Origin: Castellaniella denitrificans | Lineage (GTDB): Bacteria > Pseudomonadota > Gammaproteobacteria > Burkholderiales > Burkholderiaceae_B | Assembly (NCBI RefSeq): GCF_042653765.1 | Contig: NZ_JBHSEZ010000028.1 | Coordinates: forward strand, 62,001-126,000 | Length of the DNA: 64,000 bases | Reading direction: 5' to 3' | In this document: positions 10,555 to 18,403 of the stretch, one piece after another | Layout: every line of letters starts with the position of its first letter | Numbering within the stretch: position 1 is the first letter of the stretch | Position numbers and translations under genes: made by a program | Notes under the pieces: generated by a model | Databases searched by the model: none | What the model was told of the DNA's origin: nothing | What the model saw: only the letters and a program-made list of their open reading frames with translations

Positions 10555-11406
10555 TCAGGCCCGGAAGCGGCCGGGCGTCACGCCCGCGTAGGCCTTGAAG
10601 ACCCTCTGGAAATGCGCCTGGTCCGCGAAGCCCAGCTGCAGGGCGACTTCCGCAATGCCGGCGCCTGCCCGGATCCGTTCGCGGGCCAGGTTGACGCGCT
10701 GGTTCAATTGCCAGGCGTGCGGCGTCATGCCGGTGACGGCCCGGAAGGCGCGGATCAACTGGTAGCGGCTCATGTCCGCCAGGCGCGCCAGTTCGTCCAG
10801 GGGCGCGTTGCGGTCCGGGGCGGCGCGCAGGCGGTCCAGGGCCGGCCGGATCCTCCCGGCCAGCCTCGACGGGGCGATTGGCGCCGCGATGCGCAGGCCC
10901 GCGCCGGCGTCGGCGTCCCCCAGGAATTCGATCAGCGCCGATTCCTTGTCGCGCGGGTCGGCGTCGGAGAACAGCAGCGCGTTGAGCCGGCCGAAGCGTT
11001 CATAGGTCTCCGGCTCGGTCGAGATGCGCACTGGCTCGGCCTCGTCCGGGGCGGCCTGGGCGTATTCCCGCCGGACGGCCCGCAGCCAGGCGGCGTCCAG
11101 GTGCAGCATCTGGTAGCTCCAGGCGGTGTCGGGAACCGGGTTGCAGGCATGCACGCGTTCGGCCGGCACGAACACCAGCGTGCCGGGGCTCAGCGCGACC
11201 GGGCCGTCGGCGGCGCCGGTGAACAGGCTGCGGCCCTCGTCCACCGCGCCGATGGAAAAGGTCGGATGGCGGTGCGGCACGTAGCAGGCGCGGCTGCGGC
11301 ACGCCCGGCGGCTCTCGACGAAGGGCAGGACCGGATCGCGCCAGAACGATGCGGTGGCATCGCGGCGAGACACGGCGGGAGAGTGGGCGGTTTCCGATGC
11401 GCTCAT
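10555..11406 (-). CDS. AraC-family transcriptional regulator
   Basis: A 283-residue regulator. The N-terminal half is a cupin-like effector domain (VPHRHPTFSIGAVDEG, SPGTLVFVPAERVHAC). The C-terminal 100 residues form the AraC DNA-binding domain with two helix-turn-helix units: LDELARLADMSRYQLIRAFR and IAEVALQLGFADQAHFQRVFK, ending GVTPGRFRA. The ATG at 11406 was chosen because it overlaps the HxlR-family stop (ATGA); the longer frame to 11571 runs through that gene. Likely target: the LysE-family exporter 102 bp downstream. AraC regulators paired with LysE transporters usually sense the exported amino acid, but no ligand is evident here. Confidence 0.88.
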   Translation of the reverse strand: MSASETAHSPAVSRRDATASFWRDPVLPFVESRRACRSRACYVPHRHPTFSIGAVDEGRSLFTGAADGPVALSPGTLVFVPAERVHACNPVPDTAWSYQMLHLDAAWLRAVRREYAQAAPDEAEPVRISTEPETYERFGRLNALLFSDADPRDKESALIEFLGDADAGAGLRIAAPIAPSRLAGRIRPALDRLRAAPDRNAPLDELARLADMSRYQLIRAFRAVTGMTPHAWQLNQRVNLARERIRAGAGIAEVALQLGFADQAHFQRVFKAYAGVTPGRFRA

Positions 11407-11810
11407 TGCATGCCCGCCTGCTGGATCCTGGGCAGGTTCAGCTCGATCCAGTCGGCCAGGGTCCGCACTTTCTCGGCGGCTTCGCGGCCCAGCGGAGTCA
11501 GGCTGTATTCGACGTGGGGCGGCACGATCTCCAGGGCGGTGCGCAGCACCAGTCCGTCGCCTTCGAGCCATTGCAGGGTCTGCGCCAGCATGCGTTCGCT
11601 GACGCCGCCGATGGCGCGCCGCAGTTCGCTGAAGCGGTGCGTCCGGCCTTCCAGGACGATCAGCACCAGCACGCCCCAGCGGCTGGTGACGTGCTTGAGC
11701 ACTTCGCGCGAAGGGCAGTCGGCGGCCAGCAGATTGCCGGGACGCAGGCGCTGCGACAGGGACAGGGGAGCGGCGGGGCTGGCGGCGGGCGGCGAAGCGG
11801 GCTGTTTCAT
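11403..11810 (-). CDS. HxlR-family regulator, QorR/YtfH-like
   Basis: A 135-residue winged-helix protein of the HxlR (DUF24) family: DCPSREVLKHVTSRWGVLVL near residues 31-50, SELRRAIGGVSERMLAQTLQ as the recognition region, and YSLTPLGREA. Cys31 in the DCP motif is the redox-sensitive cysteine used by several family members (YodB, QorR). It is divergent from a QorB-like quinone oxidoreductase, the same arrangement as ytfH/ytfG (qorB) in E. coli, so it probably represses that gene and is released by quinones or electrophiles. Its stop overlaps the AraC-family start. Confidence 0.85.
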   Translation of the reverse strand: MKQPASPPAASPAAPLSLSQRLRPGNLLAADCPSREVLKHVTSRWGVLVLIVLEGRTHRFSELRRAIGGVSERMLAQTLQWLEGDGLVLRTALEIVPPHVEYSLTPLGREAAEKVRTLADWIELNLPRIQQAGMQ

Positions 11811-11840
11811 GAGGCTATCTTAACACTAACATTTCTGTGC

Positions 11841-11861
11841 GTACTTACTAAAAGTTTGTTC
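11841..11861. promoter_or_regulatory. Candidate HxlR operator in the qorB divergent promoter
   Basis: GTACTTACT (11841-11849) and AGTTTGTTC (11853-11861) form an imperfect inverted repeat (6 of 9 pairs) around AAA. It lies in the only A+T-rich part of the 96-bp divergent region. HxlR-type sites are often GTAC-containing palindromes. Inference from position and shape only. Confidence 0.4.
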
Positions 11862-11906
11862 GTGAGGTAGAGTGGCGTCACCCTCTACTTTCAAGGACAC
11901 TCCGTC

Positions 11907-12755
11907 ATGACCATCGCAATCACCGGCGCCACGGGCCAGCTCGGCCGCCTCGTCGTCGAACAATTGAAGGCCCGCGTCGATCCCGGCCTTCTGCGGGCGC
12001 TGGCGCGCACGCCGGCCAAGGCGGCCGGCCTGGGCATCGCGGTCCGCGAGGCCGACTACGACCGGCCCCCGACCCTGGCGCCGGCGCTGGCGGGCGCGGA
12101 CACGCTGCTGTTGATTTCCTCCAGCGAAGTCGGCCGCCGCGCCGGACAGCACCGCCATGCGATCGAGGCGGCCCGGGCGGCGGGCGTGCGGCGCATCGTC
12201 TACACCAGCCTGCTGCGCGCCGACGTCTCGCCGCTCAGCCTGGCGGACGAACACCGGCAGACCGAACGGATGCTGAAGGAATCCGGCCTGGCCTGGACGA
12301 TCCTGCGCAACGGCTGGTACACCGAGAACTACATGGGCGCGGTGGCGGGCGCGCTGGCGGGCGGCGCGCTGGTCGGCAGCGCCGGCCAGGGGCGGATCGC
12401 CTCGGCCGCGCGCGCGGACTACGCCGAGGCGGCCGCCGTGGTCCTGACGGCCCCGGGCCACGAAGGGCGGACCTACGAACTGGCGGGCGACACCGCCTAT
12501 ACGCTGGATGAACTGGCCGCCGAGATCTCGCGCCAGACGGGCCGGTCGATCCCCTACCGCGACCTGCCCGAGGCCGATTACGCCGCCATCCTGGCGGGCC
12601 ATGGCCTGCCGCCGGACCTCGCCCGGGCGATCGCCGGATGGGACGCCGACGCGTCCCGGGGGGCGCTGTTCGACGACGGCCGCCAGCTCTCGCGTCTGAT
12701 CGGCCGGCCGACGACCCCGCTGTCCGCGTCCGTGGCGGCGGCGCTGAAGGCCTGA
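11907..12755 (+). CDS. qorB: NmrA-like NAD(P)H:quinone oxidoreductase, QorB/YtfG type
   Basis: A 282-residue atypical SDR. The Rossmann motif TGATGQLG is at residues 6-13, followed by the NmrA-type pattern in which HxK/SLL segments (IVYTSLLRAD near 107) replace the usual YxxxK, and by ILRNGWYTENY near 133. In E. coli QorB (YtfG) uses NADPH to reduce quinones without forming semiquinones. The divergent HxlR-type regulator supports this over other NmrA roles. The ATG at 11907 is preceded by AAGGAC. It converges on the MFS gene at 12791 across a short GC hairpin lacking a T-run. Confidence 0.8.
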   Translation: MTIAITGATGQLGRLVVEQLKARVDPGLLRALARTPAKAAGLGIAVREADYDRPPTLAPALAGADTLLLISSSEVGRRAGQHRHAIEAARAAGVRRIVYTSLLRADVSPLSLADEHRQTERMLKESGLAWTILRNGWYTENYMGAVAGALAGGALVGSAGQGRIASAARADYAEAAAVVLTAPGHEGRTYELAGDTAYTLDELAAEISRQTGRSIPYRDLPEADYAAILAGHGLPPDLARAIAGWDADASRGALFDDGRQLSRLIGRPTTPLSASVAAALKA

Positions 12756-12790
12756 CGGGACCGGGGCGCGCGGCCCGCCCCGCCGGCCGT

Positions 12791-14026
12791 TCAGACGCTT
12801 GCGGCCGCGGGGCCGGCGCCGGCCGCCGGATGGTTCCGCAGGCTGCGATGGACGCAGGCCAGCAGTGCGAGGCACAGTCCGATGCACGCCAGGTTGGTGC
12901 CGGCCCATCCCAGCCCCTGCAGCAGCAGGGCGGGCAGGAAGGCGCCGGCGGTCGCCATCACGGATAGCCCCAGATCGTTCAGGCCCTGCACCTCGATGGC
13001 GTGGGGCTGTTCCCCCAGGACCCGGGCGAGCAGGGCGCTGCCGCCCACGTAGGTGAAATTCCAGCCCAGGCCCAGGACCACCAGGCTCGCGACCAGCATG
13101 ACGTAGTCGTCGGACAGCAGGTTCAGGACGCTGGCGGCGATCAGCAGGGCGATGCCGCCGGCGATGACGGCCCTGAGCCCCAGGCGGCCGATGATCGCAC
13201 CGGTGAAGAAGGAGGGCGCGAACATCGCCACCACGTGCCATTGGATGGCCGTGCCGACCGCCGAGAAATGCATGTGCAGGCCGGCCATGTGCAGCGAGGC
13301 CTGCACCATCAGCAGGTTCATGATGCCGTAGCCCAGCGCGCCCACGGCGATGGCCGCCGCCAGGGCGGGCGTGCGCCGGACGGCGCGCCAGGCCGCGCCC
13401 GCCTGCCCGCCCGCGGCCGTGTGTCCATCCCCGGCCGCCGGGGGCCGCGCGGCGCCGGGCGCTTCCCGCACCGCCAGGTGGACCAGGAAGGACAGCAGCG
13501 CCAGGCCGGTGAAGGCGGCGTAGCACAGGGCGAAGGGCGCGAAGCCGGCGGCGTCCTTCAGCCGGTCGGCCAGCAGGGGGCCGGTCAGCGCCGCCAGGAC
13601 TCCGCCCGCCACGACCAGCGAGATGGCCCTGGGCTTGAGCCGCGCGTCCAGGCCGTCGGTGGCCGCGAAGCGGTTGAAGTTGGCGAAGGCGATGTAGCTG
13701 CCCAGCAGCGCATGCGCCACGATCAGCAGCGCGAACGAGCCCCGGTCCACGGCCAGGTAGCCTGAAACGCCCGAGAGCGCCAGGGGGAAGGCCGCCAGCA
13801 GGAACGCCCGCTTGCGCCCGATGCGCTTCATCAGCCGGGACGCGGGCACCGTCATCAGCATCACGAACAGGAACTGGAAGCCGTAGGGCACGGTGGACAG
13901 CCAGAGGCTGGGCGTCAGCGACGCCCCCACGATGGCCGCCATCGCCACCGACATGACAGCGGTGGTCAGGTTGATGGATTGCGCCAGGAAATACAGGTAG
14001 GTGGCGAAGGGCAGCTTCGAGCGCAT
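12791..14026 (-). CDS. Major facilitator superfamily transporter
   Basis: A 411-residue protein with about twelve hydrophobic segments. The loop 2-3 signature is visible as SRLMKRIGRKRAF near residues 62-74, the usual MFS GxxxDRxGRR region in altered form. A soluble linker rich in Gly and Ala (about 195-215) separates the two halves. Substrate unknown; drug or metabolite export is the commonest role for the family. It is divergent from a MocR-type regulator at 14153, and such regulators often control the neighbouring transporter. Confidence 0.8.
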   Translation of the reverse strand: MRSKLPFATYLYFLAQSINLTTAVMSVAMAAIVGASLTPSLWLSTVPYGFQFLFVMLMTVPASRLMKRIGRKRAFLLAAFPLALSGVSGYLAVDRGSFALLIVAHALLGSYIAFANFNRFAATDGLDARLKPRAISLVVAGGVLAALTGPLLADRLKDAAGFAPFALCYAAFTGLALLSFLVHLAVREAPGAARPPAAGDGHTAAGGQAGAAWRAVRRTPALAAAIAVGALGYGIMNLLMVQASLHMAGLHMHFSAVGTAIQWHVVAMFAPSFFTGAIIGRLGLRAVIAGGIALLIAASVLNLLSDDYVMLVASLVVLGLGWNFTYVGGSALLARVLGEQPHAIEVQGLNDLGLSVMATAGAFLPALLLQGLGWAGTNLACIGLCLALLACVHRSLRNHPAAGAGPAAASV

Positions 14027-14112
14027 GGAATCCCGTCCGGTTGGTTGTCGCTGGCAGGCATTGTGTCATCCCGGCCCGGCTTTTCCGGAAACACCCGCGA
14101 TGGTTTCCCGTA

Positions 14113-14140
14113 AACTGTTCGAGTATTTTTTCTAACAGTT
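14113..14140. promoter_or_regulatory. Candidate MocR operator between the MFS and MocR genes
   Basis: AACTGTT (14113-14119) and AACAGTT (14134-14140) are perfect 7-base inverted arms with a T-rich 14-base spacer, ending 12 bp before the regulator start. MocR proteins bind repeated half-sites in the divergent promoter they share with their target, so this is the best candidate site. Confidence 0.45.
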
Positions 14141-14152
14141 GGGCGGGCCGCG

Positions 14153-15493
14153 ATGGGCTTCTACGACGACATCCGGGCGGACCTGCTGGCGGGCCGGTGG
14201 GAACGGGGCCGGCGGCTGCCTTCCATCCGGGCGATGGCCGCGCAGCGGCGGGCGAGCCTGCACACGGTGATCAGCGCCTATGGCCGCCTGGTGGGCGACG
14301 GCCTGCTGGAAGCGCAGCAGGGCCGGGGCTATTTCGTGGCGGTCCAGGTCCCCCCGGCCGCATCGGCCGCGCCCGCGGCGGAACCGGTCCTGCCGGACGA
14401 TCCGCTGTTCAGGCTGCTGCAGGCGCCGGCCGGCCGCCACGTCAAGCTCGGCTGCGGCTGGCTGCCGCTGCCCTGGCGCGACACCGATCTGCTGGCGCGC
14501 GCCATCCGCCGGACCGCGCGGCTCGGCCAGAGCGGTCTGGTGGAATACGGCGACATCCAGGGCTACGTGCCGCTGCGCCAGCTGCTGTCCGCGCATCTGC
14601 GGCAGACCGTGCGGCTGGAAGCCGCGCCGGGCCGGATCATCACGACGCTGGGGGCCACCCAGGCGCTGGACCTGGTGGCGCGGCACCTGCTGTCCCCCGG
14701 GGACCGGGTGCTGGTGGACGAACCGTGCAACGGCAACCTGGCGCGGTTGATCCGCCTGTGCGGCGGCGAACCGGTCGGCGTGCCGCGCCGGGAGGACGGC
14801 CCCGATCTGGGGTTCCTGGACGAGGTCCTGTCGCGGCACCGCGTCCGGGCCTTCTTCTGCAACAGCACCTTCCACAATCCGACGGGCGCGGGCCTGACGC
14901 CCCAGGCGGCCTTCGGCGTGCTGAAGCGGGCCATGGAGCACGATTTCCTGATCGTCGAGGACGACGTGTACGGGGATTTCCACCCCGGCGGCCGCCAGAC
15001 CTTCGCGGAACTGGACGGCCTGGAGCGCGTCGTCTATGTCGGCAGTTTTTCAAAGTCCCTGTCGGCCTCGCTGCGGATCGGCTACCTGGCGTGCCCGAAG
15101 GACCTGGTGGAGCCGCTCATCCGCCTGAAGCTGCTGACGAGCGTGGCGGTGCCCGGATTCTGCGAGCGCTTCGTGCACACCATCCTGGCCGACGGCACCT
15201 ACCTGCGGCACGTGCGCGCCATCCAGCGGCGGCTCGCCACGCAGCAGCAACTGACGCAGGCGGCGCTGCGCAAGCGGGGCTGGCGGTTCGACGTCGCGCC
15301 CGCCGGCGGCATGTTCCTGTGGGCCGGGCATCCGGATCTGCCGGACCTGGCCGGGTTCATCGAGGGCCTGGAGAAAAAGGGCATCCTGCTGCTGCCGGGC
15401 CCGGCGTTCGCCGTGACGGCCGATTACCGCGCCATGACCCGCATCAACGCCGCCCATTTTTCGCCCGAAATGGCGCGGGCGTTCCGGGTGTAA
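14153..15493 (+). CDS. MocR-family PLP-dependent transcriptional regulator (GntR HTH + aminotransferase fold)
   Basis: A 446-residue fusion. An N-terminal GntR winged helix (GRRLPSIRAMAAQRRASLHT, residues about 20-40) is joined to a class I aminotransferase-like domain. The PLP-binding lysine is Lys301 in GSFSKSLSASLRIGYL, and the upstream NPTG (near 244) and DDVYGDF (near 269) segments are the usual PLP-contact motifs. MocR proteins sense vitamin B6 or amino-PLP ligands and mostly act as regulators, not enzymes. It diverges from the MFS gene at 12791, which is the likely target. Confidence 0.88.
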   Translation: MGFYDDIRADLLAGRWERGRRLPSIRAMAAQRRASLHTVISAYGRLVGDGLLEAQQGRGYFVAVQVPPAASAAPAAEPVLPDDPLFRLLQAPAGRHVKLGCGWLPLPWRDTDLLARAIRRTARLGQSGLVEYGDIQGYVPLRQLLSAHLRQTVRLEAAPGRIITTLGATQALDLVARHLLSPGDRVLVDEPCNGNLARLIRLCGGEPVGVPRREDGPDLGFLDEVLSRHRVRAFFCNSTFHNPTGAGLTPQAAFGVLKRAMEHDFLIVEDDVYGDFHPGGRQTFAELDGLERVVYVGSFSKSLSASLRIGYLACPKDLVEPLIRLKLLTSVAVPGFCERFVHTILADGTYLRHVRAIQRRLATQQQLTQAALRKRGWRFDVAPAGGMFLWAGHPDLPDLAGFIEGLEKKGILLLPGPAFAVTADYRAMTRINAAHFSPEMARAFRV

Positions 15494-15554
15494 GGGGCGG
15501 CGCAGAGAGGTTTTAACCCCCGTCGCATGACGTCAATCGGCGCGCCGATGAGCT

Positions 15555-18314
15555 TTACGAACCCTTTTCCTCCAGCACGTGCGCCCACAACTGCCGCACC
15601 GCCTCGCGCTCGCGCGTGAATTCCGCCTGCGGCACGCGCGCCTTGTCGGCGCCCTGCAGGCGCAGCGCGTGCTGGCGCCGGCGGAAGACCCGGTAGGCGT
15701 CGGCGACGTCCGCCGCCAGCGTCCCGGGGATCAGGCCGGCGCGCGCCGCCAGGCCCAGCAGGGCGATGTTGCCCAGGTTGTCCAGCAGCTCGGGGTGGGC
15801 GCCGGATTGGCTCAGCACCAGGAACTGGGTGATGAACTCGATGTCCACCATGCCGCCCCGGTCGTGCTTCAGGTCGAAGTCGCCGCTGCGGTTGGGGTGT
15901 CCCTGGGAAATCTTGTCGCGCATGGCGAGGACCTCGCGGCGCAGGGCCTCGGGATCGCGCGGCAGCAGCAGGATGCGCCGGCGGATGTCCTCGAAGCGGG
16001 CGCCGATGGCGGCGTCGCCCGCCACGAAGCGCGCCCGGGTCAGGGCCTGGTGTTCCCAGGGCCAGGCCTGCGTCAGCTGGTAGTGCTCGAAGGCGTCGAT
16101 GGGCAGGGCCAGCAGGCCGGCGTCGCCGTCCGGGCGCAGGCGCAGGTCGATCTCGTACAGCCGTCCCGAAGAGGTCAGGGTGGACAGCCAGGACGCCACC
16201 CGGCGTCCCAGCTTGGCGTAGCGCTCGCCGGCCTCCTGGTCCGGGTCGTCGTACAGGAAGACCAGGTCCAGGTCCGAGGCGTAGCCGATTTCCTTTCCGC
16301 CCAGCTTGCCGTAGGCGATGATGGCGAAGCGCGGCTCGCCCGGGTCGGCGCGGCGCTCGCGCGGCAGCACCTGGGGCCAGACCCGGTGGATGGCCTCGGC
16401 CAGCATCAGGTCGGCCAGGGCCGACAGGTGGTCGGCCAGCCCTTCGACGCTGATGACGTTTTCCAGGTCCTGGGCCAATAGCTGGAAGGTGACCTGGTGC
16501 TGGACGTCGCGCATCAGGTTCATCTGCTGCTCCACGTCGGGCTGCCCGTCGGGCAGCAGGCAGGCGTCCAGGTCGCTGCGCAACTGTTCGGCCAGGGCCG
16601 GAAAATCGGGCGCCTGCATCAGGCTGCGCCATTCGATCAGGCTGTCGAGCAGCAGCGGGTAGCGGGTCAGGTATTCCGAGGCCCAGGGGCTGGCCTGGAC
16701 GATGCGCGCCACGCGGGCCAGGGTTTCCGGATATTCGGCCAGCAGCGCCAGGTAGGCGCTGCGCTGGGCGATATGCTCCACCAGGTTCAACAGCCGCTGC
16801 AGCGCGACGGGCGGATCGTCGGTGCGGGCCGCCGCCCGGGTCAGGCCCGGCAGCAGGGCGTGCAGGCGCTGCAGGCTGGCGCGCGGCAGGCTGCGGATCC
16901 GGTGGCTGTCGAGCAGGGCGTCGATGCGGGCCTGCATGGCGTCGGCCTGGTCGTCCGACAGTGGCGCGGCGGGCGCTTCGGCCCGCGGGGTCTCCGGCTC
17001 CTGCGTGTCGCCGCCCATGCCGGCGATGCGGAAGGCGTCGCGGAAGCAGTGCGAGACGTGGGCGCGGTGCCGGTCCAGCTCGGCCAGGAACCCGGCCGCG
17101 TCCGCATGGCCCATGGCCCGGGCCAGGGCGGCCATGCCCTCGTCCGTGCGCGGCAGCAGGTGGGTCTGCTCGTCCTCGCGGTATTGCAGCATGTGCTCGA
17201 CCCGCCGCAGGTGGACGTAGGCGGCCTCCAGGCCGGCGGCCTGGGCCTCGTCCAGGAGGCCGGCGCGGCGCTGCTTGTGCAGGGCCGCCAGCAGGTTGCG
17301 CTGCTGCAGGGATGGCTGGCGTCCCCCCCGGATCAACTGGTTGAGCTGGACGACGAACTCGATCTCGCGGATGCCGCCTTCGCCCAGCTTGATGTTGTGG
17401 CGGGTGTCCAGCCCCTTGCGGGCCTGAGCGCGGCGCTGCCAGTCCATGCGGATGCGCTCGCGCAGGCCGCGCAGGGCCGACAGCGCGTCGAAGTCGAAAT
17501 ATTTCCGGTACACGAAGGGCCGCCGCAGGGACTCGACGTCGCGCGCCTGGGCGGCGAAGGCCTCCTCGTCGAACAGCGGGCAGGGGATCAGGCGGGCCTT
17601 GAGCCAGGCGTAGCGTTCCCATTCCCGGCCCTGGACCACCAGGTAGTTCTCCAGCGCGGCCAGGCTCCAGGCCAGCGGCCCGCTGTCGCCGTCCGGGCGC
17701 AGGCGCAGGTCGGTGCGAAAGACGATGCCGTCGGCGTCGGGCTCCGACAGGATCGGCATCATCAGCCGGCAGACCTTGCCGTAGAACTCGTGGTGGCTGA
17801 TGCGCCGCCGGCCGTCGGTTTCGCCCTCCGCGTCGTAGAGCATGATCAGGTCGATGTCCGAGGAGACGTTCAGTTCCTTGCCGCCCAGCTTGCCCATGCC
17901 CAGGATCAGCATGTCCTGGGGCTCGCCGGTGTCGGGATGGCGGGGAACCCCGTGCGTCTCCATCAGCGTGTGCATGGCGCAGGCATAGGCCTCGCCCACC
18001 GCCAGGTCGGCCAGGTGAGACATGGCCGCCACGACCTCGTGCAGGGGCGCCAGCCCGGCGATGTCGCGCACCGTCAGCGTGGCGAAGACCCGGGCGCGCA
18101 GCCGCCGCAGGGCGCGCCGCAGGTCGGCCTGGGGGATCGGCCGGACCGCGCCGGGGCCGAGCAGTTCCCCGTACCAGTCGGCCAGGGTCCTGCGGGTGAC
18201 GGGCTGGGCGGCGTCGGCCGCCAGGCGGGATTCCTCGCCCGGATGCGCCGTCAGATGACGCCGCAGGGCGCCGGACCATTGCAGGGCGGGCTTGAATATA
18301 ATGGTCTCGGACAT
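15555..18314 (-). CDS. glnE: Bifunctional glutamine synthetase adenylyltransferase/deadenylase
   Basis: GlnE attaches and removes AMP on glutamine synthetase in response to PII and glutamine, so it sets nitrogen assimilation. The 919-residue protein has both nucleotidyltransferase domains. The N-terminal deadenylase has GMGKLGGKELNVSSDIDLI near residue 137. The C-terminal adenylylase has AYGKLGGKEIGYASDLDLV near 663. Each ends in the catalytic DxD. The start is placed at ATG 18314 (MSETIIFKPA); the open frame continues to 18395 without homology. It is divergent from yhdP. The window also encodes GdhA, the other ammonia-assimilating route. Confidence 0.95.
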   Translation of the reverse strand: MSETIIFKPALQWSGALRRHLTAHPGEESRLAADAAQPVTRRTLADWYGELLGPGAVRPIPQADLRRALRRLRARVFATLTVRDIAGLAPLHEVVAAMSHLADLAVGEAYACAMHTLMETHGVPRHPDTGEPQDMLILGMGKLGGKELNVSSDIDLIMLYDAEGETDGRRRISHHEFYGKVCRLMMPILSEPDADGIVFRTDLRLRPDGDSGPLAWSLAALENYLVVQGREWERYAWLKARLIPCPLFDEEAFAAQARDVESLRRPFVYRKYFDFDALSALRGLRERIRMDWQRRAQARKGLDTRHNIKLGEGGIREIEFVVQLNQLIRGGRQPSLQQRNLLAALHKQRRAGLLDEAQAAGLEAAYVHLRRVEHMLQYREDEQTHLLPRTDEGMAALARAMGHADAAGFLAELDRHRAHVSHCFRDAFRIAGMGGDTQEPETPRAEAPAAPLSDDQADAMQARIDALLDSHRIRSLPRASLQRLHALLPGLTRAAARTDDPPVALQRLLNLVEHIAQRSAYLALLAEYPETLARVARIVQASPWASEYLTRYPLLLDSLIEWRSLMQAPDFPALAEQLRSDLDACLLPDGQPDVEQQMNLMRDVQHQVTFQLLAQDLENVISVEGLADHLSALADLMLAEAIHRVWPQVLPRERRADPGEPRFAIIAYGKLGGKEIGYASDLDLVFLYDDPDQEAGERYAKLGRRVASWLSTLTSSGRLYEIDLRLRPDGDAGLLALPIDAFEHYQLTQAWPWEHQALTRARFVAGDAAIGARFEDIRRRILLLPRDPEALRREVLAMRDKISQGHPNRSGDFDLKHDRGGMVDIEFITQFLVLSQSGAHPELLDNLGNIALLGLAARAGLIPGTLAADVADAYRVFRRRQHALRLQGADKARVPQAEFTREREAVRQLWAHVLEEKGS

Positions 18315-18403
18315 GGGGACTGCCTGCGGTGGGCGGGACCCGCCGCGCGCGGCGCGGGTCCCGGAGATTGCCAAAGGGCCCCTAACATACTGCAAAAGGT
18401 GGC

